Shown here piece by piece: positions 33,566-44,729 of a stretch of DNA of 64,000 nt. The position numbers and the translations under genes are program-made. Location: contig NC_133109.1 of NCBI RefSeq assembly GCF_022965805.1, forward strand, positions 4,503,869 through 4,567,868, written 5' to 3'. Position 1 is the first letter of the stretch. Each line of letters opens with the position of its first letter. Origin of the DNA: Primulina eburnea (Eukaryota > Streptophyta > Magnoliopsida > Lamiales > Gesneriaceae). The notes under the pieces are model-generated. The model searched no databases. It was not told the origin of the DNA and worked only from the letters and a program-made list of their open reading frames with translations.

Positions 33566-35650
33566 ATGGTGAAGATGTTCGGAAAAACCCCACGAAATAA
33601 TCCAACTTTCAGGGCTCTAATGCGATTATCTCGCGGCCAAAGGTTGATTTCTAGGAGCTTTCCGTACCGAATGCTTCCGGAGCAGCAGCTCAAACTTTCT
33701 GTTCTCAAATTGGATGGTTCCTGTTTTAGTAATTGCTCCGACCCTTGCTGGTTTTGTGAATTTATGATTTCTCTTTAATACAAGTAGTCTCGGAATTCGG
33801 AATGATAAAAGATTTTTTTCGATATAGGCTTTCATGTGGGGAGAAATGCTACGGTCTCGAGGCTTAAAATGGCTGTGGAGGAGGAATTTAAGCTCTCCCT
33901 GAATGATGAAGGCAACAGTTTATGGTATGGCGAAAGGCCGGCCGAAAATTTTGTCATTTCTGTTTGTTAAAATATCTCAATATATCTACAAAAAATGGTT
34001 ATATGTGTTCTATCTGTCTTACCCGAACAGGCCACTTGTATGGAGCCATTTCTGTTTGTGCTATCAAAATCAAAAGCTAATCAATGACAGAGCTTGCATT
34101 CAAAGTTACGGGATCCGAGACGGCGATCAGGTTAGTAACTTTCGTACTTTGAAAGTCATTTGCTTGTTAATTTTGCCTCAAGTCTAGTAAATTTGTTTCA
34201 GCATCTTAAGCGAGGAAATTTCACTAGTTTTAGAATTGATGTTGGGCTAAGCGTGTGTGTGAATGAGAGTAGTATGTGATGGATGACCTCCTAAAAAGTT
34301 CTCATGCATCAAGTTACTGACGCTTGCGTCGCTTGATCTGGTTGACTAATTGAGCCGTAAAAGAGTGACACCAAATAGATTTTAACGTGTAATATTGTCC
34401 CTGCTCGGGAATTTCACTAGTTTTAGAATTGATGTTGGGCTAAGCATGTGTGAATGTGAGTAGTATGTGATGGGTGACCTCCTAAAAAGTTCTCATGCAT
34501 CAAGCTGCTGACGCTTGCGTCGCTTGATCTGGTTGGCTAATTGAGCCGTAAAAGAGTGACACCAAATAGATTTTAACGTGTAATATTGTGCCTGCTGGGG
34601 ACAAGGCCAACGGTAGAGTAAGAGTAAGGCTACACCTACCCCGACTCATGCTTAACAGCCTGATCCATTAGCACTCAAGTAAGTGCTCTCTACGTTGCCA
34701 CAAATATAAGGAAATAAAGTTGCGCTTAGGCTAACAGCTATAATTTTTGGCCTAATGATAAATGTTTGATCCTTACAATTGTGCTCCAGCAAACCTCGAG
34801 TTTTGGGTTCTTGAAAGATTGAATTTATTGATTCAACAGAAAGAGTAATTTATGATGAATCAAAATTCATCAGAAAAGGAGAAACACCATTTATCTTATT
34901 TTATCTCAACTGTTATGAAGAGTTGATTTACTTGGAGCCTTTTGTGATTTTACCACTTTCTTGAATAATGCAGCTTCATTTTATCCAATATCTGAGGATT
35001 GACAATGCACCGATCCAAGAACATTCCAAATATCATATGATTGAATCCAAACAAAGGTCAATGTAAGAATTTCTTTACATGCCACGCCTCATGTTCACAT
35101 AGGTCGAATCCTACCTAGACTATTCATGTAGGTAGCTAGGTACCCCCACCCTTTGCACAGAGCCAGGAGATAGCCAGTAGAATTTGAATTGATGGTTTGA
35201 GTTGGGAATTCATAATAGAGTATTTTCACATAAAATGAACAAAAATATTATTTCGCTAAATTTTGTTCTTGTTTCCCTTCCCCCTCGCCAATACACGATC
35301 TTGTGTTAGTCGTAAATCTTTAGTCCCGAGCTAGTTAGGGTCGGCTATATGAGCTAAATTCTTAATGATCACCGATCACTGAAGTCATGCTTAGTCCGTT
35401 AGATTTTGGCATCAAAATGAAGGCATATCTTTTGAACAGGATATTTTCTTGCGAGGCAAAAAGGGATGATCATGTTAGCGAAGATCAGAACAGAGAGTTA
35501 AAATGCTTCCACTCCGAAGAAGAAGAAGAAGAAAACCTGGATTTTCCTGAAGCAAAATCTACGCTTGCTGGACGCTTGATGGAGCTAGTGTCGCGCTCAA
35601 AGTTCCCAGGTTTGAAAAGGAAAGCATCGGATCGAAGGATTTGTTCTTGA
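33566..35650 (+). CDS. U11/U12 snRNP 25 kDa-like ubiquitin-fold protein, 5 exons
   Basis: Exons 33566-33728, 33828-33924, 34031-34130, 34974-35062 and 35395-35650 join in phase (705 nt, 234 residues). The ubiquitin-like domain covers about residues 45-135: LKLSVLKLDGSCFSF, then NATVSRLKMAVEEEF, then PLVWSHFCLCYQNQKLINDR, ACIQSYGIRDGDQLHFI. This pattern is that of the U11/U12 25K protein family of the minor spliceosome and its plant paralogues. Which of the two it is cannot be settled here. The C-terminal ~85 residues are charged, with a run of six Glu and a basic end. The ATG at 33566 (MVKMFGK) was chosen over an in-frame ATG at 33479 by family likeness. Intron 3 (843 nt) holds a tandem 5S-like repeat; for exon 4 the donor GTAAGA was preferred to one 6 nt upstream. 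Confidence 0.8.
34214..34600 (+). repeat. Tandem 193-bp repeat derived from 5S rRNA sequence
   Basis: Two units (34214-34406 and 34407-34600) differ at a few positions and by a 2-bp step. Each contains GCTAAGCGTG, GAGTAGTA, GATGGGTGACCTCCTAAAAAG-like and TTCTCATGCATCAAG sequence. These line up in order with the 3' half of plant 5S rRNA (GTTAAGCGTG, GAGTAGTACTAG, GATGGGTGACCTCC, AAGTCCTCGTG). It is a 5S-derived dispersed repeat lying in intron 3 of the U11/U12-25K-like gene. It differs from the Cassandra LTRs at 17.9-18.7 kb outside the 5S part. Confidence 0.75.
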
Positions 35651-35714
35651 AGACTAATACTTGACTCTGTTGTAAATGGATTTAGATCGTTAACAGGACT
35701 TGTGAAGGTAGAAT

Positions 35715-36455
35715 CAGGGGTGATCAAATTTTTTTATTAATTTCGAACCGAATTGCACTGCAACGTTTTTTATAATATTTTATAAAAAACGCGATTAAAA
35801 ATATTAATCATAAACTGCACCACATACGCGGTTCGGTTATATTTTTTTGTGCCAAAAATAGCACTAAACTGCGCTGCTTAAACCGCTTGCCATAATATTG
35901 AGCCTAAAATTATAATAAATTGTAAACAACATATTCAAATAAAGAAGTCGTCATTCATTATATCTCAACGCTCTTCAAAATTATATTCTTACAAATAAAA
36001 TTTTTCTTTTTCTTAATTATTCCTCATATCAGTCTTTTATTAAATTATTTATTTCTTTTGCTACAATATTTTATTTGAAGTTTGAAAGTAAAAAAAAAAT
36101 ATAAGATAATGTAAATATTTTTTGTTATGAATATGTTGTGTTGTTAAATTATTAACTTAGTTTTGAATCTTGATTATTATTTTATCTATTTTGATCTTTA
36201 TATGCTTTGAACTATATGTTATATTTGAAGACAATATATTGTTGTTGTTTTCAAATAAATTAGTATATATGTTCTAATATTTTTCATTAAAAAAAACTGT
36301 AAACCGACCGCAACCGTTTGAAACCGCTCAAAACCGTAAGGTTAATTTTTCATGTAAAACCGCGATTAATTTTGCAAAATACTAACCGACCGCATATGGC
36401 AATTCGATTTGAATTTTTTTAAAAAAATCGCAAAACTGCGTCGTGATCACCCCTA
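35715..36455. mobile_element. hAT-type MITE, 741 bp
   Basis: Terminal inverted repeats AGGGGTGATCA and TGATCACCCCT lie inside flanks GGTAGAAT and GGTAGAAC, an 8-bp duplication with one change, as known for hAT elements. AT-rich, non-coding, with internal CCGCGGTT-type and GGTTCGGTT motifs. It sits just after the stop of the U11/U12-25K-like gene, probably in or next to its 3' untranslated region. Confidence 0.75.
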
Positions 36456-36766
36456 GGTAGAACTTGTAGCATTAGGATCCTTCGGTTCACAATGAGCTAT
36501 GAAACGGGCAAGGATTTTCTTTCTAGGTGCTTTTGTGGTTTGGTCTTTGCTTTTAATTCAAATTGTCATCATTTTTCAGACAATTCTCTATTGTGATATT
36601 ATATTTTCAACTGTTACACTGTTTTTAAATTTTATCATATATATATATATATCATTAAAATAATTAAAGCATTGTTTGATACAAAAAATAAAATATGAAT
36701 TAATTATATATATTCTTGTTTCATCTTACTTTTGACTACAATTTAACAAAAAATAAATATTATAAA

Positions 36767-36938
36767 GGCAAAAACAAATGTGAGACGGTGTCACGGGTTG
36801 TATTTTGTGAAACAAGTATCTTATTTGCGTCATCGATGAAAAATATTACTTTTTATGCTAAGAGTATTAATTTTATTGTGAATATCGATAGACTTGACTC
36901 ATCTCAGAAATATAGATTCATGATACTGTCTCACAATA
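36767..36938 (+). mobile_element. GAGAC-family MITE, 3' end eroded
   Basis: Starts GGCAAAAACAAATGTGAGAC and runs to TGTCTCACAATATA. The final ~12 bp of the consensus are missing. It abuts a Tourist-like MITE at 36945. Confidence 0.75.
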
Positions 36939-36944
36939 TAATTA

Positions 36945-37645
36945 GGCATAGTTTGGTACATGGGATAAAGGAGTGATTGATAAATAATCCTCCTTATCTC
37001 ATGTTTGATACATTTTTAAAAAGCTCATGATAATATCATGGGCCCTTAATAAATAATTTTTTAGAATGATAAGATGTCCCTTCTATTAGGTGTGATAATT
37101 TTTATCTAATGATAACATACACTACAAATGACTTAATTACCCTCAATTTATAAATGATTTTTATAATTCTATGCTAGTAGATAGAAATTAAAATCAAATA
37201 AATATTTTTATTTTTTTTATATATTATATAATATGATAATTATATAAATGAATTCGAGATAATTATATAAATAATTTTTATAAATCTCTATAAAATTATT
37301 AGTATTACTCGATTAACCTTAAAAATTGATATTTGACTTGACTCAAAAAATCAAGAGCTCAATTATCATATTATATAATATATAAAATTAGGTAAAAATA
37401 AATAAATCATGCAAGCACTATCGATGCATGAAAAATAAAAAATATGAACTCAAACAACAATTTTGAAATTATAAAATTTATTATGATAAGGTTAATTTTG
37501 TCATTACAATCTAATATATAAATTTAATCACTCTTATTAAAATCATACCAAACATTAGATATAATATCATACATCTTATTTATCCTTAACTTATCATTAT
37601 ATTATATATCACATGTTTATCCTATCATGTGTACCAAACTATGTC
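36945..37645. mobile_element. Tourist-like (PIF/Harbinger) MITE, 701 bp
   Basis: Ends GGCATAGTTTGGTACA and TGTACCAAACTATGTC are inverted repeats with one mismatch over about 15 bp, flanked by the 3-bp duplication TTA. AT-rich body without coding capacity. Related in its ends to the element at 4610-5104. Confidence 0.7.
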
Positions 37646-37699
37646 TTACTTTATTATAAATTATTGTATAATCCATGTATCTTACAAATATTTTACCAT

Positions 37700-38198
37700 A
37701 GTTTAAGTCAAATGATATTCCGGGTACCAACCCGTTAAACCCAATTACCCAGGCCCATTCCCCTGGCAAGCCCGCCTATCATAAGATCTACTTCTTGATT
37801 CTTGATTAATTTATCCACGCACGCCATTGACCCTTCTGTCTTTTCAGTCTCTCCGACAGCCGCGTCTCTCTCCTTCTCCGGCCACCGCCTCCTTCGCGAC
37901 TGAGTATTTGTCTCCGATCACTTCTGCTTTCAATCTCAAGCCCTGTAATATGTTTCTTTCCAATTTTTTTGTTTTATTGCTTGAGTTTTTTGTTTCCAGT
38001 TACTTTTTTTGGTGATTTAGTCAATTGATATTTCTTCTTTGATCGTTATCTTGCATTTGTTTTTCTTACATTAGTTAGTGAAATGGGTAAATGAAATTCA
38101 TTGATGGTTTTGAGTTTGGAATTCAAAAAAAAAAAAAAATTAACAATTTTTCGAGCTCTTGACAATTCTACCTCGACTTTGCTCGCGAATCCAAGGAA
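37700..38198 (+). promoter_or_regulatory. Upstream region and leader of the FAS1-domain gene
   Basis: Becomes less AT-rich from about 37,740 and holds pyrimidine-rich, CG-containing sequence (GACAGCCGCGTCTCTCTCC) at about 37,855, typical of plant core promoter/leader DNA. I cannot fix a TATA box or start site. A leader intron is possible. Confidence 0.35.
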
Positions 38199-38807
38199 AT
38201 GAGAAGAAAAAGAAGAAGAAATGAAATTTGCGAATTAAGAACTGCGGTAAAGTTCGTGTGTATGCTGGGTTTCTGCTTGTTCATCGTCGTACAAATTTTG
38301 TCTCAACTTCAACTACCTAAACTCACTGCTTCAGAAGATACCATTGCTTCACCCGAATTCAGATCCTCGAAGCTCGATAACCCAAAAATTAGTGAATTCG
38401 GTGAAACAGTGATTAACATGTTACCTGAGGATTTGGCTTTCACTCTGTTTCTGCCTTCGGAGAGGGCATTTGAGCGTGATTTGAGATTGATTCGAAACCA
38501 CAGCTTGGTCGGAGAAAAGGCGAACGAATCATTCGCAATACTGACACGAGTGTTGGGGTTCTCAGCTCTGCCAAGATGGATTCATGCGGCGGATTTAGAG
38601 GTGGGGAAGGAGGTGATTTACCATTCAATATCGGGATTTAGCTTGTATATTACGAAGGATTCGAATGGAACTGTGATTGTCAATGGAGTGGCATCAGAGC
38701 TGCTGGATTTGAAAATGCGCAAAACTGGGAAGATATTAGTCCATGTCATGGATGGAGTTGTCATGGATTCGGAGTTTGAAGAATCCATGCAGCCTGAGAT
38801 TGAATAA
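38199..38807 (+). CDS. FAS1 (fasciclin-like) domain membrane protein, single exon
   Basis: 202 residues. A very basic N terminus (RRKRRRN) precedes one hydrophobic segment at about residues 17-34 (FVCMLGFCLFIVVQIL), which reads as a type II signal anchor rather than a cleaved signal peptide. The rest is one FAS1 domain: TLFLPSERAFERDL matches the conserved H1 box and ILVHVMDGVVMD the H2 box near the C terminus. There is no Pro/Hyp-rich arabinogalactan region and no GPI-type tail, so it is not a typical FLA protein but one of the small plant FAS1 proteins. Two potential N-glycosylation sites (NHS, NES) lie in the domain, plus NGT. It probably faces the cell wall or secretory lumen. A MITE cluster begins about 125 bp after the stop. 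Confidence 0.8.
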   Translation: MRRKRRRNEICELRTAVKFVCMLGFCLFIVVQILSQLQLPKLTASEDTIASPEFRSSKLDNPKISEFGETVINMLPEDLAFTLFLPSERAFERDLRLIRNHSLVGEKANESFAILTRVLGFSALPRWIHAADLEVGKEVIYHSISGFSLYITKDSNGTVIVNGVASELLDLKMRKTGKILVHVMDGVVMDSEFEESMQPEIE

Positions 38808-38933
38808 GAGAGATTCACTTTTACAATGTCTTTGCATAATTTTATCCAAATTACATGCTTTTCTATGTCTCGGTTTAGTGACGATATACAATAAACCGTC
38901 ACTAATTTTAGCAACGGTTATTTTCACTGTGAA

Positions 38934-39276
38934 TATGTCAGACGGTCTCACGGATCAATTTCGTGGGTCGAATTTCTTATTTGGGTCATCCATGAAAAAA
39001 TATTACTTTTTAGAGTAGGTCTCTTGTGAGACAGTCTCACGGATCTTTATCTGTGAGACGGGTCAACCCTACCCATATTCACAATAAAAAGTAATACTTG
39101 TAGCATAAAATGTAATATTTTTTCATGAATGACCCAAATAGATATCCGTCTCACAAAATACGACCCGTGAGACCGTCTCACACAAGTTTTTTGTCTACTT
39201 TTTATTGTGAATATTGGTAGAGTTGACTCGTCTCACAGATAAAGATTCGTGAGACCGTCTCACAGAAGACCTACTC
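38934..39276 (+). mobile_element. GAGAC-family MITE (outer copy), split by a nested copy
   Basis: The + oriented copy is seen in two parts, about 38934-39012 and 39196-39276. Between them lies a complete copy in the opposite orientation. The outer copy is of the short form with the central repeat collapsed. Its left end is eroded. Confidence 0.8.
39013..39195 (-). mobile_element. GAGAC-family MITE nested in an older copy, 9-bp TSD
   Basis: 183 bp, starting GAGTAGGTCTC and ending GTTTTTTGTC on the + strand. The perfect 9-bp duplication TACTTTTTA lies at 39004-39012 and 39196-39204. Direct evidence that the family transposed into itself. Confidence 0.9.
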
Positions 39277-39299
39277 ATAAATTATTATCCAAATCTTTC

Positions 39300-40140
39300 A
39301 CGAAAAATTGCTTGTTGCATCTTCATAAAATACATATGATGCATGTCATTCATGTTGTTAATATATTTCTTACTCAATCCCCGGCATTTCATATTTTTTA
39401 CTCATCATTGTTTGTTTCCTCTCCTTCATTTCTTGTCTCATATTTTCTATTTCGTTCTTCGTTGTCATTCTTTCCTCAACTTTTGCATAATGCTGTCTTG
39501 TTTTAGTCATCTTCGCATCCTCAATTTCATAGTATTTTGTCATATCATCTTGCATTTTTATTTTTGAGTAAGCTCCTTTCATGCTGGCTTTGAATGCCTT
39601 TCTTTCCATTGGTCTAATAGTTTTAGTCGCACGTCATCTTCTTCATCGACGGTGGGTGTATCAGTTGGTGTGAAGAAAGTATATGGAGATGATTCGCCAT
39701 CAATATTCTTCAGCTTTTTGGTAACATTTTTTTGAAACTCTTTTCATCTCAAATTACGATCTACTTTGGTTGAGGACTTCTAATTTGCTTAGTTTGTTTT
39801 AGAAAACTAAAACTCTTTTTGAAACATTCGTGACATGTTTGCGTACGTTGTCCCTTGTACGAATATTCCATCCCCTTGAAAACTCGTGGTTATATTCTTT
39901 TTCAACCAATCCTTGGAAATAATAGTTGCTTTTGTCTTTGTCAAGTGTCATATTGGTGGAAACGTTACAATATGCCTTTGCAAGATTTCATCTCCGTCCT
40001 TCCTCCAATGTCTCCTAGTGATGGATTCACTCTCATCAGTCACAGCAACGACTTTCTTCCCTTTTTTTTTATTTAGAAGATGTGTTTTAAAAAATAGAAA
40101 GAGATACTTCATTTGAATTTTGGAAGAATTGAGCTTCATT
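39300..40140 (-). pseudogene. Possible fragment of a transposon-associated protein
   Basis: On the - strand the 79-codon stretch 39370-39609 (KAFKASMKGAYSKIKMQDD, MTKYYEIEDAKMTKTRQHY) is charged and coiled-coil-like. Upstream of it NIDGESSPYTFFTPT is readable in another frame. This resembles the C-terminal region found in plant NAM-associated / Harbinger-linked proteins, by memory of the composition only. Frames are broken; low confidence. Confidence 0.3.
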
Positions 40141-40202
40141 GAACATTCAACATATGGTCTGACGTCCTAAAAACTTGATTCAGGAATGACGTCTAAAGTT
40201 TT

Positions 40203-40822
40203 TGTTAAGATTGGAACTTGGACCTAACTCAATCTCAAAAGCTAGCTCAAGGGAGGAGGATTGTCCAAGTCCATATATACAACTCCCAGGTTAATCATCC
40301 AACCGATGTGGGACATTTTTAACACACCTCTCTCACGCAGCGTGGAGTTTACAAATGACCCAATTATGGGCAGAACGGATGGTCCAAGTGTTAATTGTCC
40401 CACATCGGTTGGTTAAATAACCTTTGAGTGACGTATATTGGCTTGGGCAATCCTCTCCCCTTGAGCTAGCTTTTGGGATTGACTTAGGTCCAAGTTCCAA
40501 TCTTAACATGGTATCAGAGCCCGGGTTCCACCGTTATGTGTTGGACTCCACCCGTTCTGCCCATAATTGGGTCATTTGTAAACTTCACGCTCCAGATGTT
40601 CATTCCTGGGCGTGAGAGGGGTGTGTTAATTGTCCCACATCGGTTGTTTAAATAACTTTTGAGTGGCATATATTGGCTTGGACAATCCTCCCTGATACCA
40701 TGTTAAGATTGGAACTTGGACCTAACTCAACCCCAAAAGCTAGCTCAAGGGGGGAGGATTGTCCAAGTCCATATATACAACTCTCAGGTTAATCATCCAA
40801 CCGATGTGGGACATTTTTAACA
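40203..40822. mobile_element. Composite inverted TRIM with four LTR copies
   Basis: Four copies of one short LTR are present. Two are on the - strand at the outer ends (40203-40324 and 40701-40822, 122 bp each). Two are on the + strand inside (40389-40508, 120 bp, and 40624-40691, truncated). LTRs read TGTTAATTGTCCCACATCGG ... CTTAACA. TGGTATCAGAGC follows the 40389 copy directly, and its complement TGATACCA lies before the last copy. The internal sequences at 40325-40388 and 40545-40620 are inverted partners. The outer flanks GTTTT and GTTTC differ at one of five bases. Confidence 0.8.
40509..40520 (+). promoter_or_regulatory. tRNA-Met primer site of the 40.4-kb TRIM
   Basis: TGGTATCAGAGC directly follows the LTR that ends CTTAACA. 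Exact match to the common plant tRNA-Met primer site. Confidence 0.85.
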
Positions 40823-40849
40823 GTTTCATTAAAAGTATGAAATGCAGAT

Positions 40850-42060
40850 TTTTTTTACAAAAATTCCAGCTCATCACGTAAGTTAAGGTGTAGGCACGCC
40901 TCTGTGCATATCCTTTCCTTCAAAAAAACTTCAGTTATGCACTAAGCACAAGGTGTGGGCACGTCGCCTTATACTTTCTTTAAACTTCTATATGGTCAGA
41001 CACATCGTGTTACTAAAAAAAATGTATCAATCATGAACTATGTTATGAAACTGTCGTGAACTACATAAGACGAAAATCAAACATCAACACGGCGACGACG
41101 ACAATCTTTAAGATAATGGTTCAATATTAAAATTTCATCAACTAGATTGAATAAATAAGAAACTAAAAGTTATTGTAGAAATCGTCAAGGCTAGGATAAG
41201 TGTTCCTCCTCAGTCCCAGCCCGTCATTCCTCGACAGCTATCGCCTCCTCAGTCTTCCTCACCTACATCAATTAAATCTATGCATTAAACAGACGCCAAA
41301 TCTCATCATATGAAAATAATTTCTCTCTCAAAACAAAAACAATTGACATTTTCCTCGAAACTTAAGATTCTTCGACAAAATATGGCTGATAACTTTTTTC
41401 GCAAGGTCAGTAATATTCTGGCTCAACTTCCCGGAACGGATCATCACACTTTTCCATCAAAGTCGTAAATCTTCTGGCTCAACTCCTCAAAATAGATTTT
41501 CATACTTTCTGGTTTAGCTCTCTGGAATGAATCTGACTTCTGGATTAACTCTACGGAGTGGATTTTTATAATTCCTGGCTTAATTCTCCATAATGAAACA
41601 ACTTTGGTGAGGCACCCTGATCCGAAATTGACATCCACATGCTCATAAACACTTTCAGTCATTACCTTGTCACAAGTAATCAAAATCTTTAAAAATTTCC
41701 ATTTGCAACTCACGCACACAAGGTACATCTCCCTAAAAAATAATATATATTTTTTCCTTATTTCAATATCTTAATAAAATAATTATCATGCAATAGACTT
41801 TTAAATTTTTGAGGTGTTACATTTATACCCCTTTAAAATGAAATTCGTTTCTATGAAATTTACCTAGTCTTCACTATTGAAAAGCTTAAGCTCATTTAAT
41901 CGCTCAATACTTGGTTGACCATAAAATTTTAGGTCGATCTATCACACATTCGTTACGTACTTTAATAAGATATTATTTCTATTTTTATACATCTATCCAA
42001 ATTTTCTCGACTCAAAATAATTTAAGGATCAATTTAACTAACTCTACTTACAAAACCATA
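40850..42060. other. Intergenic DNA, no gene recognised
   Basis: Includes a repetitive stretch at about 41,400-41,600 with recurring CTGGCTCAACT/CTCTGGAATGAAT-type phrases, possibly a decayed tandem repeat. The 94-codon frame on the - strand there has no family likeness. Confidence 0.3.
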
Positions 42061-42067
42061 AATCCTA

Positions 42068-42248
42068 GAGTGAGTCTTGTGTGAGACCGTCTCACGGATC
42101 ATAATCTGTGAGACGGGTCAACCCTACCCATATTCACAATAAAAAGTAATACTCTTAGCATAAAAAGTAATACTTTTTCATGGTGACCCAAATAAGAGAT
42201 CTGTCTCACAAATACGACCCGTGAGATCATCTCACACAAGTTTTTGCC
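42068..42248 (-). mobile_element. GAGAC-family MITE, perfect 9-bp TSD
   Basis: 181 bp, starting GAGTGAGTCTTG and ending GTTTTTGCC, flanked on both sides by TAAATCCTA. Among the best preserved copies. Confidence 0.92.
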
Positions 42249-42259
42249 TAAATCCTATA

Positions 42260-43320
42260 TCACACCCAAGTGATTTTATCTTTACAAAATTTAAGTCATT
42301 GACAATTTTTCTTTCATTCGTCATTACTCTAAATTTAAATTACCTCAAAAAATATATTTTATTGTCACTTTAATTGCTGAAACCCGTATTGAAACATCAT
42401 TAGTATCCATGATTATCGATCATTATATCACTTTAACAAATTATGTCTAACTGACACTTAGCTGTTATATAATTAAAAATATTGTTATATTAACGTTAAA
42501 AATAATATTTCACTGACAATAAATTATTGTTAAAAAAATTAAAAAGCAATCGTTTTAGGTAATTGAAGACCGTCTGCTGGGTTTTTAAAAAACCATCGAC
42601 AAAAAAATTATGCTGCTACGAGCTTCTTCCTTGTGTATTAGTGTCCTTTAATATTCGGCTAGCCGATGATATGTGAGACGATCTCATAACAGTTTTTATT
42701 TAACTTTATATCTTCGGCATAATTTGTTGTCTATTCGAATATTATTAATTGCGAATCTTTTTTAATAATCTATGTTTGTTGTGGGTTCCGTTTATGTTTA
42801 TCGGGCTGCGTCCCTTATCTTTTCGAGATTATATTTGAGACATATATGTAATGGATTTTGTGTTGAATAACGTTGCTACTTCATCTATTTTTAAGGCCAA
42901 AGAGTCGAATAATGAATTTAATAAGTGTATTTTAAATTAATATATGAACTTTTTTGTATAAAAATTGTATATATACATGTATATATAGGTCAAGAAATAG
43001 TTTAGTGAGGAACTCGAAAATGTGAAAAGAAAAAAAAAATTAGGTGTTGTAGATTTAATAAAGTCCTAGTTTCTTGAATACATGCAAAAGCGTAGGTTGT
43101 AAACTTTCGTCCGATCCAAAATAATAAAGAAAATTAAATTTGCAAATAAAATGATTAATTATTATTTTCTCAAATGGAGCCCACTTTCTTGAATTCCAAA
43201 TCATAGGTTATAAAAACAATGCTAATTGTTTAAATAATCGAAATATAGGGCCATGCTTTTCAAGGGACAATCAAGGCCTACAATAATTAACAACAATCTA
43301 AGAATAAAACAATTCACACT
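42260..43320. other. AT-rich intergenic DNA
   Basis: No gene. A short fragment like the MITE end (TGTGAGACGATCTCATAAC) lies near 42,672. Confidence 0.35.
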
Positions 43321-43328
43321 ACGTACAC

Positions 43329-43425
43329 CCAACGCCCTTGAAATTAGGGATTTTTGTTTCCAATCTTTTTTTTACTCATCACGAAATTTTTTATAAAACA
43401 ATCTTACAAATCAATTTTATAATAC
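43329..43425. repeat. Direct repeat, left unit (~97 bp)
   Basis: From CGCCCTTGAAATTAGGG to TTTTATAATAC. It is repeated at about 43619-43717 with small changes. A GAGAC-family MITE now separates the two units. Confidence 0.8.
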
Positions 43426-43606
43426 CACAAAAACTTATGTGAGACGGTTTCACGGGTCGTATTTTGTGAGACATACATCTTATTTGAGTCATCCATGAAA
43501 AATATTACTTTTTATACTAAGAGTATTACTTTTTATTGTGAATATCGGTAGGGTTGACCTGTCTCACAGATAAAGATTCGTGAGACCGTCTCACAAAGAC
43601 ATACTC
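43426..43606 (+). mobile_element. GAGAC-family MITE, perfect 9-bp TSD
   Basis: 181 bp, starting CACAAAAACTTATG and ending GACATACTC, flanked by TTATAATAC on both sides. It lies at the junction of a ~97-bp direct repeat. Confidence 0.92.
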
Positions 43607-43618
43607 TTATAATACAGA

Positions 43619-43717
43619 ACACCCTTGAAATTAGGGATTTTTGTTAGGTTTCCAATCTTTTTTTACTCATCACGAAAATTTTATAAAATAGTTTTATGAA
43701 TCAATTTTATGATACAG
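43619..43717. repeat. Direct repeat, right unit (~99 bp)
   Basis: Second unit of the repeat at 43329-43425. Its end passes into a diverged older MITE relative (to about 43,850) with ATCAATTTTATGATACAG and GTTGACTCGTCTT remnants. Confidence 0.75.
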
Positions 43718-43979
43718 ATCTTCTATTTAGGTTACTCATAAAAAAATATTATTTTTTTACGAAAATTTTACTTACTATGATAAATATAGACAGTGTTGAC
43801 TCGTCTTATTGATAAAGATTTGTAAAATTGTCTCACAAAAAACCACTCCTCATATCAATCAACAAAAAAATAATTCAATTATTTATTAATAATTTTATTA
43901 ATTTGTCATTATAACCTTTTTTTCAATATTTAAGTGTTTGATAAAAATAAACCGGCTTGGTTTTTTAAGTGGAAGAATT

Positions 43980-44004
43980 GTTATTATTATTATTATTATT
44001 ATTA
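43980..44004. repeat. (TTA)n microsatellite
   Basis: About eight uninterrupted ATT/TTA units. Confidence 0.9.
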
Positions 44005-44544
44005 GTAATATATCCAATAAAGTTGGGTGTCTTTTTATGCCTAATGCGAACATTATTATAAAATGATGATTTAGCACTAATTATGTGACCATGCACGTGC
44101 ATGCGTCAAACTAATCATATTTTAATTTAAACTTGTAAATGTATTCCTTATTTTGCGGGACTGTTTTTATGTGTTTTAGGGAGTTGGTTGTTTTAATGGA
44201 CTCTCGAATTCGATATTTCATCTCAAACTTTGAACCTTGATATTAAATGAGTTATAATCCATATTTTCCGATGATGCTAACAATTGTGTCAAGTTAAATA
44301 TTTGTATCAAAATTTCAAATATAGTTACCAGTAATCCATTCTTATTTCCATATAGTAGTATGATTTTGATCAATAAAATACAAATAATGGAGATTGTAGA
44401 TAAATGATATTAAACTCTCGATTATAGAACGTTTTGTATACGAAATTTAACAACATAGAAAACGAAGATGATAAAATCTTTTGATAAATTATTTGAACTT
44501 GTAATGAATCATATCTAAAATTTTAAAACCCTATTATTAGATAG

Positions 44545-44729
44545 GAGTAGATATCTTATGAGACGGTCTTACGTATCTTTATTTATGAGACAGGTCAACT
44601 CTATCTATATTTACGATAAAAAGTAACGCTCTTAACATAAAAAGTAATATTTTTTCATGGTTGACCCAAATAAAATATCTGTTTCACAAAATACGACTTT
44701 CGTGAGATCGTTTAACACAAGTTTTTGTC
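44545..44729 (-). mobile_element. GAGAC-family MITE, perfect 9-bp TSD
   Basis: 185 bp, starting GAGTAGATATC and ending GTTTTTGTC, flanked by ATTAGATAG on both sides. Confidence 0.9.

Noticed and set aside
39249..39567. Two + strand frames rich in Phe, Ser and His
   Set aside because: Low-complexity reading of pyrimidine-rich DNA, antisense to a possible decayed transposon-linked protein.
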